Notes: generated by a model not told the origin, from the letters alone. A stretch of 47,728 nucleotides of DNA from Methanomassiliicoccaceae archaeon (GCA_003560875.1 PWJQ01000034.1:1-47728), one strand, 5' to 3'; positions 9,813-19,330 are shown, counted from the first letter of the stretch. Made by a program: numbers and translations.

Positions 9813-11027
9813 TCACTCCTTCTTCTGTGTCTTGGCGACGGTCTTGTTGGGCAGTCCCCAGCAATAGATGAAGCCCTTGGCTGAGTTATGATCGAAATCA
9901 TCGCCCTCGGCATAGGTGGCCAAGCCCTCATCGTATATCGAATATGATGAGCGACGACCGACAACGGTGGCGTTACCCTTGTGCATCTTTATTCGTACCA
10001 CGCCACTGACGTATTCCTGGGTCTGGTCTATGAAGGCTTCCAGGCTTTCCCTCAGAGGTCCGAACCAGAGGCCGTCATAGGCCACTTCGGCGAAACGCTG
10101 TTCGACAGATTTCTTGAAGGCCAGTACATCACGGGTGAGGACAAGCCCCTCAAGACTCTGATGGGCCTTTATGAGCGCGACGGCCGCGGGGCATTCGTAT
10201 ATCTCACGGCTCTTGAGTCCCACCAAGCGGTCCTCGACGTGGTCTATGCGACCGACTCCGTTCCTGCCCGCGACATCGTTCATCCTGGTGATCAATGCCA
10301 CTCCGTCCATCAGCTCCCCGTCCAATGCCACCGGGACACCGTTGACGAACTCCACCTCGACGTACTCCGGCTCATCAGGGGAGTCAGTGGCGGAGGAAGT
10401 CCATTCATAAGCGGCCTCCGGAGGCTCGGTCCAGGGATCCTCGAGAACCCCGCATTCACAACTCCTGCCCCAGAGGTTCTCGTCGGTGGAGAAGGGGTTC
10501 TCCTTCTTCACGATGATAGGTATCTCCTTCTCCTTCGCATACTGTATCTCATCATCCCTTGTCATCTGCCATTCGCGCATGGGGGCTATGATGCCCAACG
10601 AAGGATCCAAGGAAACGATGCCCACATCGAAACGGACCTGGTCATTGCCTTTCGCCGTGCATCCGTGAGCGATGAATTTGGCGCCCTCCTTCTTGGCCAC
10701 ATCCACCAGTAGTTTGGCGATCAAAGGCCTGGCGATAGCAGTGCTCAGAGGATAGACGCCTTGATAGAGGGCATTGGCCTTCAATGAGGGGAATATGTAA
10801 TCCTCGACGAACTCCTTGCGTGCATCAAGGGAGTAAGCATTAACGGCCCCGATCTTCCTGGCCCTGTCGATGGCATCATCGTCGCCAGGGGGTTGACCGA
10901 CATCGATGGAGACGGCCACGACATCGAGGTCATAGTTCTCCTGAAGCCAGCGTATAGCGACAGAGGTGTCCAAACCACCGGAGTATGCCAGTATCACCTT
11001 GTCCTTCTTATTCTCTGCAGCCTGCAT
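9813..11027 (-). CDS. argG: Argininosuccinate synthase
   Basis: From ATG 11027: MQAAENKKDKVILAYSGGLDTSVAIRWLQENYDLDVVAVSIDVGQ; FIAHGCTAKGNDQVRFDVG; ENLWGRSCECGVLEDPW. Confidence 0.97.
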   Translation of the reverse strand: MQAAENKKDKVILAYSGGLDTSVAIRWLQENYDLDVVAVSIDVGQPPGDDDAIDRARKIGAVNAYSLDARKEFVEDYIFPSLKANALYQGVYPLSTAIARPLIAKLLVDVAKKEGAKFIAHGCTAKGNDQVRFDVGIVSLDPSLGIIAPMREWQMTRDDEIQYAKEKEIPIIVKKENPFSTDENLWGRSCECGVLEDPWTEPPEAAYEWTSSATDSPDEPEYVEVEFVNGVPVALDGELMDGVALITRMNDVAGRNGVGRIDHVEDRLVGLKSREIYECPAAVALIKAHQSLEGLVLTRDVLAFKKSVEQRFAEVAYDGLWFGPLRESLEAFIDQTQEYVSGVVRIKMHKGNATVVGRRSSYSIYDEGLATYAEGDDFDHNSAKGFIYCWGLPNKTVAKTQKKE

Positions 11028-11316
11028 CGTTATCGTCCTGGTATTTTCATGACAATATAAAGTATTGCGCAGTTGTGTCCCACGCCGTTCTGCATACATG
11101 GAGAGGGGTTCCGCCACATACGCTCGAAACCGTTCACGACAAAAATAATACACCATTTGTCGGTAACCGGAAAAAGCAATATCCAGGTATTTGCTATCTA
11201 AGTGAGCAGATAGTATTATAATGTACATAGGATAGTTTGTATGTCTGAAATAGAACAATAAACCTAAAAACAAATCCCAGAATCAGTCATATCTTCACCG
11301 TATTTGAGGATTATCA

Positions 11317-12333
11317 ATGATCAATGTAGGCATCGTCGGAGGTACCGGATACACCGGGGGCGAATTGGCACGCCTTATTTGCAGCCATCCAGGCATGGAG
11401 CTCAAGGCCATGACATCCCGCGGCAACGCCGGAAAACCGGTAGATTCGGTACATGGATACCTGAAAGGGTATGTGGAAATGGATTTCCAGGCTTCAATTG
11501 AGAACGGTGAAGGTCTGGACCTGATATTCCTAGCCACTCCTCATGGAGTCTCGATGGAACATGTGCCTGGACTTCTGGATATGGGCCTCAAGATTGTGGA
11601 TCTGAGCGGAGATTATCGTTTGGACGATGAAAAGGTCTACAGCCAATGGTATGGCAAGGGTCATGATGACAAGGATAATCTCACCAAGGCCGTTTACGGA
11701 CTTCCGGAACTGTTCCGTGAGAGTATAGCCGATGCGCAACTCGTCGCAAACCCGGGATGCTATCCTACGGCCAGCATACTGGCGTTGGCACCCTTGTTCG
11801 CGGCGGGTGTGGTGAAAGGCGACGTGGTAATCGACGCTAAGAGCGGTACCTCGGGGGCGGGTGTGAATCCCTCGATACGCACCCACCATCCCGTCTGCGG
11901 TGAATCGGTGATAGCATACAACAGTGGTAAACACCGCCATCAGCCGGAGATAGATCTCATACTCCATAAACTGGGCGAGGGCGGGGAGGTTTACTTCTCA
12001 CCGCATCTGGTGCCGATCGTACGTGGGATACTAGCCTCATGCTATCTGGACGTCAATGAGGTCATGACGTCCACGGAACTACAATCATTGTACGCCGAAT
12101 TCTATTCCGGGGAACGTTTCGTACATGTGACCGGAGACGGTTCGATACGCGCTGTCGTGGGATCGAACCATTGTCAGGTCGCACCCGTGTCCCTGGGCGG
12201 CAGTAAGGTAGCCGTGTTCTCAAGCATCGACAACCTTGTGAAAGGAGCATCGGGACAGGCGGTCCAGTGTGCGAACATAATGTGTGGGATGCCCGAGGAG
12301 ATGGGCATAGACTTCCCGGGACTGGGGGTTTGA
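11317..12333 (+). CDS. argC: N-acetyl-gamma-glutamyl-phosphate reductase
   Basis: MINVGIVGGTGYTGGELARLICSHP, VANPGCYPTASILALAPL, DAKSGTSGAGVNPS. Confidence 0.97.
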   Translation: MINVGIVGGTGYTGGELARLICSHPGMELKAMTSRGNAGKPVDSVHGYLKGYVEMDFQASIENGEGLDLIFLATPHGVSMEHVPGLLDMGLKIVDLSGDYRLDDEKVYSQWYGKGHDDKDNLTKAVYGLPELFRESIADAQLVANPGCYPTASILALAPLFAAGVVKGDVVIDAKSGTSGAGVNPSIRTHHPVCGESVIAYNSGKHRHQPEIDLILHKLGEGGEVYFSPHLVPIVRGILASCYLDVNEVMTSTELQSLYAEFYSGERFVHVTGDGSIRAVVGSNHCQVAPVSLGGSKVAVFSSIDNLVKGASGQAVQCANIMCGMPEEMGIDFPGLGV

Positions 12334-12336
12334 GGA

Positions 12337-13563
12337 ATGGAGAAAATCGAAGGAGGGATCACCGCCGCCCAGGGCTTCAAGGCCGCGGGTGTGCATTCAG
12401 GTGTGAAATACCGCTCACTTGACCTGGGCGTGGTGACATCAGATGTGCCGGCCAAGGGTTTCATCGGATACACCAGCAACAAGGTCAAGGCGGCACCTGT
12501 ACAGGTTATGATGGAGACCAATCCACGTGAGCTTCAAGCTTTTGTCATAAACAGCGGCAATGCCAATGCGCTCACCGGTAAGCGCGGTGTCGAGGATGTC
12601 TACAACATGCGCGCCCATGCGGCGTCCGCTCTAGGTATAGACAACGAGGAACTCGTAGGCGTCATCTCGACCGGTTTGATAGGACGTTTCCTGAACATGC
12701 CCAAGATATACTACGGCATCGACCGTGCCTCGAAGGAGTTAGCATACGGTTTCGAGGCCGACAATGATTTCTCCGAGGCAATAATGACCACTGACACCCG
12801 CAAGAAGGAGGTGGCTTATCGCGTCAAGCTCGATGATGGCAGCCTGATAACAATCGCCGGTGTGGCGAAGGGCAGTGGCATGGTGGCCCCGCATATGAAG
12901 GTCCTCCACGCCACCACGCTGAGCTTCATATCCACCGATGCCGTGCTCAGTGAAAAGTTCAATGACAAATGGCAGGAGATCTTGGATGAGACCTTCAATA
13001 TGATATCCGTTGACGGCGACCAGAGCACCAATGATATGTCGGTGCTCATGGCCAACGGTCTGGCCGGCGGCGATACAGCCGACGATGATATCAACTTCAT
13101 AAAGGCCCTCAAGACAGTTATGAAAGACCTGGCTTACATGGTCATCGAGGATGGGGAGGGAGTCACTAAGGTCATCGAGGTAGAGGCGCGCGGTGCGCGG
13201 TCGAAAGCAGAAGCCGCATCAGCCGTCAAGTCGATAATACGTTCACCTCTGGTCAAGACCGCCATATTCGGCTCCGACCCTAACTACGGGCGCATAATGA
13301 TGGCGTTGGGGAACAGCGATTGTGAATTCAAGATCGATGATGTCAAATTGACCATCGTAGGCTCCGGGATAGAAGTCCCCATACTGGAGTACGGGACGCC
13401 GGTCTTCGAGGACCAGCGTTCCGTCGAAATCGTCCGTATGGCCATGGAAGGGGACACAGTCAAGATATTGGTCATCCTCGGTGATGGTGAGCACAGCGCC
13501 ACAGGTTGGGGATGCGACCTGTCATATGATTACGTGAAGATAAATGCCGAGTACACAACGTAG
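12337..13563 (+). CDS. argJ: Glutamate N-acetyltransferase / ornithine acetyltransferase family
   Basis: GGITAAQGFKAAGVHSGVKY, FVINSGNANALTGKRGVEDV, GVAKGSGMVAPHM...ATTLSFISTDA, GDGEHSATGWGCDLSYDYVKINAEYTT. Confidence 0.95.
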   Translation: MEKIEGGITAAQGFKAAGVHSGVKYRSLDLGVVTSDVPAKGFIGYTSNKVKAAPVQVMMETNPRELQAFVINSGNANALTGKRGVEDVYNMRAHAASALGIDNEELVGVISTGLIGRFLNMPKIYYGIDRASKELAYGFEADNDFSEAIMTTDTRKKEVAYRVKLDDGSLITIAGVAKGSGMVAPHMKVLHATTLSFISTDAVLSEKFNDKWQEILDETFNMISVDGDQSTNDMSVLMANGLAGGDTADDDINFIKALKTVMKDLAYMVIEDGEGVTKVIEVEARGARSKAEAASAVKSIIRSPLVKTAIFGSDPNYGRIMMALGNSDCEFKIDDVKLTIVGSGIEVPILEYGTPVFEDQRSVEIVRMAMEGDTVKILVILGDGEHSATGWGCDLSYDYVKINAEYTT

Positions 13564-13571
13564 TGATGTAA

Positions 13572-14447
13572 ATGGAGAAACCCCAAATCAAGCAAAGCTT
13601 CCCCCGTCTGGAAGAGCTACGTAACACCCACATCGTGATAAAGTTCGGAGGCAACGCCATCAGTGGCGAGGGCGAACTACAACGCTTCGCCAAGGATGTG
13701 GCGATGATGCGCTCCCTGGGAGTACTACCTGTCCTGGTCCACGGTGGAGGGCCGGAGATAACCCGGGAGATGAAGGTCCGCGGTATGGAGGCTCGTAAGG
13801 TCGCCGGACTGCGCATCACCGACACCCAGACTCTGGAGATAGCTGAGTACGTCCTCGGTCGCATCAACCGTGAGATCGTCAAGGCCTTGAAAGGCGCCGG
13901 TGTGGATTCCATATGCATGCCTGGATACAAAGGCGGTCTGCTACGCTGCAAGCGTAAGGATCCCGTCTTGGTCTATGATGAGGAGGGGAACCTCGCCACC
14001 ATAGACCTGGGTCATGTTGGTGACGTTGAGAGCGTGGATGCCAAGCAGTTGCGCTACATGACCGCCTCCGGCATGGTGCCAGTGATATATCCCATAGGCA
14101 TCGATGATGACGGAGGTCATGTGAATGTCAATGCTGACACCGCCGCCGCCCATATCGCCGCCGCACTACAGTGTGAGGAGATGATACTGATAACCGATGT
14201 CCCCGGCATATTGACCGATGTGAACGACGCTGAATCCATTATCAAAGAGGTGTCTATCAAACAGGTCGATGAACTCATAGAGGGCGGCGTGGTGATGGGA
14301 GGCATGGTGCCCAAGGTGGAGGCCTGCCGTCTGGCATTGGAGAAGGGCGTGCGTTCCACCCACATGCTGGGAGGAAAGGACGCTGAACACCTTCTGCGTC
14401 AGATATTGAACGGTTCACATCGCGGGACCAAGATCGTGAACGGGTGA
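13572..14447 (+). CDS. argB: Acetylglutamate kinase
   Basis: IVIKFGGNAISGE, LVHGGGPEITREMKVRGME, INADTAAAHIAAAL-type segment (VNVNADTAAAHIAAALQCEEMILITDVPGI). Confidence 0.96.
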   Translation: MEKPQIKQSFPRLEELRNTHIVIKFGGNAISGEGELQRFAKDVAMMRSLGVLPVLVHGGGPEITREMKVRGMEARKVAGLRITDTQTLEIAEYVLGRINREIVKALKGAGVDSICMPGYKGGLLRCKRKDPVLVYDEEGNLATIDLGHVGDVESVDAKQLRYMTASGMVPVIYPIGIDDDGGHVNVNADTAAAHIAAALQCEEMILITDVPGILTDVNDAESIIKEVSIKQVDELIEGGVVMGGMVPKVEACRLALEKGVRSTHMLGGKDAEHLLRQILNGSHRGTKIVNG

Positions 14448-15628
14448 CACTCATGGACCTGGAGACTCTGAAGAAACTCGATAACGCCTTTCTGTTCCAG
14501 AACTATGGACGTCAGGACCTGGCTTTCACCCACGGACGGGGGGAGTTCCTTTATGATGAGACGGGGAAGGAATACCTGGACATGGTTGCCGGTATAGCCG
14601 TGAACTCATTGGGTCACTCCCATCCGGCGATGACTGCCACCATTTGTGACCAGGCATCCCGTCTGGTCCACGTCTCAAATCTCTACCGCATAAAGGAGCA
14701 GGCCGAGCTTGCAGAGGCGTTGGTCGAAGTCTCCCCCGAGGGACTCGACCGGGCGCTATTCGTAAACTCCGGCGCAGAGGCCAACGAGGCGGCCCTGAAA
14801 CTGGCCGTACGCCACACTGGCCGCGGCAAGGTTATAGCGGTCGATAACTCATTCCACGGTCGTACGGCAGCGGCTCTGAAGATAACCGCCCAGTCAAAGT
14901 ACCAGGAGGGTTTCGGTTGCCTGATGGGCGAGTTTGCGGATTATGTCCCCCTCAACGACACGGAATCGCTGAAGGGAGCATTCGACAAGGACACCGCTGC
15001 CATGATCATCGAGCCGATACAAGGGGAGGGCGGCGTCCGACCCTGCAGCGAGGAGTTCTTCCGTACCGCCCGCGACCTCTGCGACGAAAAAGGGGCGTTG
15101 CTCATAAGTGACGAGGTCCAGACGGGCATGGGACGTACCGGTGAATGGTTCGGTTTCCAGCATTATGGCGTGGTACCGGACATCATCAGCCTCGCCAAGG
15201 GCATGGGCGGGGGTTTCCCCATAGGTTGCATATTAAGTTCGGATGATGTTTCGAAGACCTTCTCACCCGGTACCCACGGTACCACTTTCGGAGGGAGTCC
15301 ATTGGCATCCGCGGTGGCGCTGGCGGTCATCCATGTCATTGAATCGGAGGGGTTGGTCAAGAGTGCCGCCGTCAAAGGCGAAGCGATGATGAACGGACTC
15401 AAGAAGCTGATAGGCGACGAGGTCACTGAGGTACGCGGAGCGGGACTCATGATCGGCATGGAGATGAAGACCAAGGCCCAGGCACTCCAGGGTCATGCAT
15501 TGGAGAAAGGTGTCCTCATCAACGTTTGTGCTGGAAACGTCGTCCGTATGGTTCCTCCGTTGAATGTGTCCCAGTCCTCTCTCGATAAGGTATCTGACAT
15601 TTTCAATGATTTTATGGAAAAAATTTGA
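14444..15628 (+). CDS. argD: Acetylornithine aminotransferase (start 14444 or 14453)
   Basis: [87 protein letters not shown]. Confidence 0.95.
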   Translation: MTLMDLETLKKLDNAFLFQNYGRQDLAFTHGRGEFLYDETGKEYLDMVAGIAVNSLGHSHPAMTATICDQASRLVHVSNLYRIKEQAELAEALVEVSPEGLDRALFVNSGAEANEAALKLAVRHTGRGKVIAVDNSFHGRTAAALKITAQSKYQEGFGCLMGEFADYVPLNDTESLKGAFDKDTAAMIIEPIQGEGGVRPCSEEFFRTARDLCDEKGALLISDEVQTGMGRTGEWFGFQHYGVVPDIISLAKGMGGGFPIGCILSSDDVSKTFSPGTHGTTFGGSPLASAVALAVIHVIESEGLVKSAAVKGEAMMNGLKKLIGDEVTEVRGAGLMIGMEMKTKAQALQGHALEKGVLINVCAGNVVRMVPPLNVSQSSLDKVSDIFNDFMEKI

Positions 15629-15656
15629 CAATGTGTCGGATTTTCTCCAATATCTA

Positions 15657-15665
15657 TTTTTTTTT
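15657..15665 (+). terminator. Oligo-T tract after argCJBD, possible archaeal terminator
   Basis: Nine consecutive T residues ~29 nt after the argD stop. Confidence 0.4.
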
Positions 15666-15689
15666 GTATTAAATATAACATATTAATAC
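15666..15689 (+). promoter_or_regulatory. AT-rich inverted repeat GTATTAA-N10-TTAATAC overlapping the probable promoter of the ACT-domain gene
   Basis: Perfect 7-bp arms; 22 nt before ATG 15712. Confidence 0.4.
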
Positions 15690-15711
15690 TTGAATTACCT
15701 TCATTTCACAT

Positions 15712-16395
15712 ATGACCAAAATGCAGTCCAAGGAGAGCATCGCTGAGCGGACACGCGTCTATATTGATTCTCATCCGAGCATAAAGGACTGCGTCTCCAA
15801 GGACCTGATAAACTACTCGTCTTTGGCCCGTCTTATAATGAAGGAGCTGAAGGTCGGCAACGAGGAGGCGGTGATGATCGCCTGCCGCCGCTATGCGCAA
15901 AGGTTGGGCGGAAGCGATCATGAGCAGGACATCCTTAAAATCCTCAAGGACAGCCGGTTGGAGATGAGGACCAAACTCTGTATCATAACCGCTAAGAACG
16001 ATTGGACGGTCATGCACAAGATGGACAATCTTTTCCGCGATCTTTGGAATGAGAAATCCATAGTCCAGGTAGTCCAAAGCACCAGCGCTGTCACCATAAT
16101 CTGTGACAAGATGCTCAAGGAACGCATAATGGACACCCTAGGACGATTCAATATAATCAAGGTCAGGGACGATCTGGTTGAGATAGCGGTGAAGAGTCCA
16201 GAGGCCATTGTGGAAACAAGCGGCGTCATAGCCTATCTGATCAACAATCTATCCGATGCCGGCATAAACATCGAGGAGACCATCAGTTGTCATACGGACA
16301 CTATATTCGTCGTCAACAAGGACAGCATGATCGATGCGTACTCGGTACTCAGCCGCACAATACAGAGCGCTGAGGAGACCATAGGCATCAACTGA
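15712..16395 (+). CDS. ACT-domain-type putative amino-acid-responsive regulator
   Basis: C-terminal half VKSPEAIVETSGVIAYLINNLSDAGINIEETISCHTDTIFVVNKDSMIDAYSVLSRTI has ACT-like pattern; N-terminal helical region. Confidence 0.7.
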   Translation: MTKMQSKESIAERTRVYIDSHPSIKDCVSKDLINYSSLARLIMKELKVGNEEAVMIACRRYAQRLGGSDHEQDILKILKDSRLEMRTKLCIITAKNDWTVMHKMDNLFRDLWNEKSIVQVVQSTSAVTIICDKMLKERIMDTLGRFNIIKVRDDLVEIAVKSPEAIVETSGVIAYLINNLSDAGINIEETISCHTDTIFVVNKDSMIDAYSVLSRTIQSAEETIGIN

Positions 16396-16402
16396 GGTCG
16401 AG

Positions 16403-17173
16403 ATGGCTCCTAAGGGCAGCTTTGGTCTGAATCAGTTACTGGTCATTACCGCCTTGGCGTTGTTCTTCTCGGGATTGACGGTCGTCAGTTTCGATGCCGA
16501 TCTGGACATGCCTCTTGTCTCCGGTCTGTTCATCGTTCTCATGGCCCTGCCATCATATTATGCGTTCTGGAGATATGCAGGCGCCCGGAGATCGGCAGTA
16601 CTGTTGATAGTCCTAAGTGTTCTACCGCTGTTGGTGGAGGCCCAAGCGGTCGTCACCGGTTTCCCCTATGGGGAATTCCAGTACTCTGAAACCCTCGGAG
16701 GCAAGTTGTTCGGTCTCGTACCCTGGACAGTCGCATTCGCTTATCTCCCTATTCTCTTGGGTTCATTCGCCATGGCATCCCGGTTCTGGTCGGATTCGGT
16801 AGCGGTGCTCATTGTCGGTAGCGCAGCCATATTGACTGTGGCCGACCTGGTGCTCGACCCCGCAATCGTGCATGCCGGTCTTTGGATATGGGCCGAAGGC
16901 GGTGCCTATTACGGGATTCCCACAGTGAATTTCCTCGGCTGGATCCTTACAGGTCTGATATACTCAGGGATACTGTACGTTGGACTCAAGGATCTGCTCG
17001 AGGCCGAGGGTCCCGTGCCTTTGAGTGTGGCCAGCAGCCTCCTCCTCATAATGGCCTTGTGGACGGGATATGTTGTGAAGGCAGGCCTTATCGTACCTGC
17101 GTTGATAGGGCTGACTCTGACATCGTACCTGGTCTACACGTTCCTGAGGCCCGTTGAAGAATCTCAGAACTGA
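16403..17173 (+). CDS. Carotenoid biosynthesis protein, CruF/DUF422-like polytopic membrane protein
   Basis: VVTGFPYGEFQYSETLGGKLFGLVPWTVAFAYLPILLGS and DLVLDPAIVHAGLWIWAEGGAYYGIPTVNFLGWILTGL match the family's characteristic segments. Confidence 0.8.
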   Translation: MAPKGSFGLNQLLVITALALFFSGLTVVSFDADLDMPLVSGLFIVLMALPSYYAFWRYAGARRSAVLLIVLSVLPLLVEAQAVVTGFPYGEFQYSETLGGKLFGLVPWTVAFAYLPILLGSFAMASRFWSDSVAVLIVGSAAILTVADLVLDPAIVHAGLWIWAEGGAYYGIPTVNFLGWILTGLIYSGILYVGLKDLLEAEGPVPLSVASSLLLIMALWTGYVVKAGLIVPALIGLTLTSYLVYTFLRPVEESQN

Positions 17174-17192
17174 AGCTGTGCCGGTGAAGCAG

Positions 17193-17582
17193 TCACGCCT
17201 CGGAGTCGTGAACGAGTTCGACCTTCCATTCCTCATCAACGTAAAGGCCGAGTATCCTTGTCGTTATACCCCATGATTTCAGGACTCCGATACCTTTCAT
17301 GACATGGTCGATCTGCAGATCCTTGGAACCCGGGTTTCCAGCGCAGTCGTGGTGACCGACGAGGGCCACAACTTTGGAACCATGGGCGTTCACTGAAATC
17401 AGCACACGTTCTTGGATGTTGGTCATGCACGGCTCCTTTTCCAGAGCAAGGATACCGTTGGCACCGGCTTCGGTTATCATGTCCACACAGTCAACGCCGA
17501 AACGGCCTTTCATCCATTCAATGACAGGAATTTGGACCCTGCCGTCCATACAGTTGATGGCTGTTGCAAAAGTACAGGTCAT
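17193..17582 (-). CDS. Minimal beta-carbonic-anhydrase-like protein
   Basis: 129 aa; AINCMDGRVQIPVIEWM (C-x-D-x-R) and VALVGHHDCAGNPGSK (H-x2-C zinc-ligand pattern). Confidence 0.75.
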   Translation of the reverse strand: MTCTFATAINCMDGRVQIPVIEWMKGRFGVDCVDMITEAGANGILALEKEPCMTNIQERVLISVNAHGSKVVALVGHHDCAGNPGSKDLQIDHVMKGIGVLKSWGITTRILGLYVDEEWKVELVHDSEA

Positions 17583-17845
17583 CTGAAATCACCTGAAAAC
17601 AGGAAGACGAGATTGGATATAAACTTTCAATTCCAACAATCGAGATAACATGTTGGTTTTTTGGCATGTTGCGGATAGTCTAAGGACAATCCCATAACTA
17701 ATATCGAAAACACGCATAAGAGTGAAATAAGAGCACTCAAGAGGTTTTCATAGAGCATCTATCGACGCTCAATATCGTCTCACTTACACCATCTTCCTTT
17801 TCAAACCATATCATTGCAATGACTCTTTGGGTCCGCAGCTTCGTC

Positions 17846-18517
17846 TCAGACGTTCAATCCGAACAGCCCAGTGATGCCATCGTGAAGGATCTCGATGGCA
17901 ATGGCGATGAGTACGATGCCAGTCATCCGCGTTAGGATGTCAAGGCTTCCGCCTAACTTCTGCGCCGCCTTATCGGCGGTGATTATCATCACGTACAATA
18001 TCGCTGCCACAAACAGCACAATAGCCACGAGTGCTCCGTAGTCAAACAACGAATCGGTCTGGTTGGCAGTGGATATGGCGATGGCAATAGTCGCTCCGCC
18101 GATGACCACTGGGAAGGTCAGTGGCACAGCAACCACGGATTCCCAGTCAGACCGCGGCACCGATTCATAATCCGCCCCCCGGAACGTCACATCGAGTTTC
18201 TGCCCGGTGGTCATCATCGGCATACCGGCCACAAAAGCGGCTATGCCGCCGGTTATCATCAGCGCCGGTGTTGATAGACCTAGGCCGGCCAGTATGTACT
18301 CGCCGATTGTTATGGAGATCAACATGACCAGGATGTAGTTCCTGGTCACTCTGAGGGCGACTTTCTTGGTTATGTCCTTGGGAAAACGGTTGGTTACGGT
18401 GGAGAAGACCGCGATGGCCGCAGGTGGGCTCAACAGGGTGATCAAGGTGATGAAGAACAACAGATACTGCGATGAATCCATCGCCGGGGAAAAAACCATG
18501 TCGAACACCCATATCAC
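17846..18517 (-). CDS. marC: MarC family integral membrane protein
   Basis: LLFFITLITLLSPPAAIAVFSTVT, ALMITGGIAAFVAGMPMM, VAVPLTFPVVIGGATIAIAI, LTRMTGIVLIAIAIEILHDGITGLF. Confidence 0.85.
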   Translation of the reverse strand: MIWVFDMVFSPAMDSSQYLLFFITLITLLSPPAAIAVFSTVTNRFPKDITKKVALRVTRNYILVMLISITIGEYILAGLGLSTPALMITGGIAAFVAGMPMMTTGQKLDVTFRGADYESVPRSDWESVVAVPLTFPVVIGGATIAIAISTANQTDSLFDYGALVAIVLFVAAILYVMIITADKAAQKLGGSLDILTRMTGIVLIAIAIEILHDGITGLFGLNV

Positions 18518-18557
18518 CGTTGAGACCGAGGACCAATGCGGTATAAAAAGATTTTAG

Positions 18558-18565
18558 TTTATATA
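18558..18565 (+). promoter_or_regulatory. Strong archaeal TATA box (TTTATATA) reading rightward into a non-coding segment
   Basis: TTTATATA ~23-27 nt upstream of the 5' arm of the terminal helix at 18581; the palindromic AT-rich block could also serve marC on the other strand. Confidence 0.5.
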
Positions 18566-18580
18566 CTCCCGCACAGGCAC

Positions 18581-18893
18581 AATGTGGGCAGGGACCTATC
18601 TTTTCCATTCGAACAGCGACATGAAAGGACGGAATCGCGCGGTCGGCCATTTCCCCGGTCATTCTTGTGAGGCCATCTTCAACCGTGAACCCCGGAGTAT
18701 CTTTTAACGAAGAGTCGGAGCCCTCCTTTCTGCTAGGCAACGATGTCCGGGTTTTACATCGGCGTGTTCCGGCTCCCTCCGTGACGATATCCACCTTTGT
18801 TTTTGACCGAACAAGAGGGCTGGAATGCCATTTCAGAATGCAAGGAGAACATGAAGAAGTCAAGCATCCACGTTTCCCGCATTACGCTTTTTT
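18581..18893 (+). ncRNA. Candidate ~300-nt structured non-coding RNA, family unidentified
   Basis: TATA box upstream; AAUGUGGG (18581-18588) pairs over 8 bp (one U-G) with CCCGCAUU (18876-18883); internal arms GGAGCC/GGCUCC and CGAUGU/ACAUCG; ends at a T6 run (18888-18893); no convincing protein frame. Confidence 0.5.
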
Positions 18894-19020
18894 GGCATGT
18901 TGACTGTGGCGAAAAACACAATCAGCAGAATGCACAGGGTTGACGCGAATGATCATGAACTGTGATATCCTGATAATCGAATGTTATGATGTAAAAATGT
19001 CACTATGGAAAAATGTGTGA

Positions 19021-19097
19021 TGGAGCCACCAGAGGGATTCGAACCCCCGACCTGCTGATTACAAGTCAGCCGCTCAACCAGGCTAAGCAATGGTGGC
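19021..19097 (-). tRNA. tRNA-Thr, anticodon TGT, CCA encoded
   Basis: Reverse strand: GCCACCA TT GCTTAGCCTGGTTGAGCGGC TGA CTTGTAA TCA ... GGGGGTTCGAATCCC TC TGGTGGC T CCA. Acceptor stem, T-arm and 7-nt anticodon loop all form. Confidence 0.95.
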
Positions 19098-19144
19098 CTG
19101 TCCCGGTATAAACAGGAACCCCTTTTTATCGTTTACCCTCCCTA

Positions 19145-19179
19145 GTGTGTTCACAGTAATCGTAAAACTCTGAACACAC
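19145..19179. repeat. Inverted repeat GTGTGTTCA-N17-TGAACACAC
   Basis: Perfect 9-bp arms at 19145-19153 and 19171-19179. Confidence 0.7.
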
Positions 19180-19330
19180 CAATCAATATCCTTGCGATTC
19201 TTTGACAATTAATTATCTACCTGGACTAATTATCCATTAACGATCGTCTTAGTGTGTTTTTGGTATCTGTTTATCTGAACCTCTTGATTCAAAAGCCCGA
19301 TGGCTCAATTATCTTTGTTGGATGAATGTT

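Noticed and set aside
9981-10712. 243-aa + strand ORF antisense to argG
   Set aside because: Shadow ORF of a highly conserved gene.
18165-18863. 232-aa - strand ORF spanning the marC 5' end and the upstream gap
   Set aside because: Runs out of frame through marC; no motif I recognise. The gap is better explained by RNA-like pairing, though a short Zn-ribbon-like CPHC segment made me hesitate.
17657-18902. Exact 15-nt direct repeat TTTTTTGGCATGTTG at 17657-17671 and 18888-18902 flanking marC
   Set aside because: About one exact 15-mer repeat is expected by chance in a window this size; no other sign of insertion.
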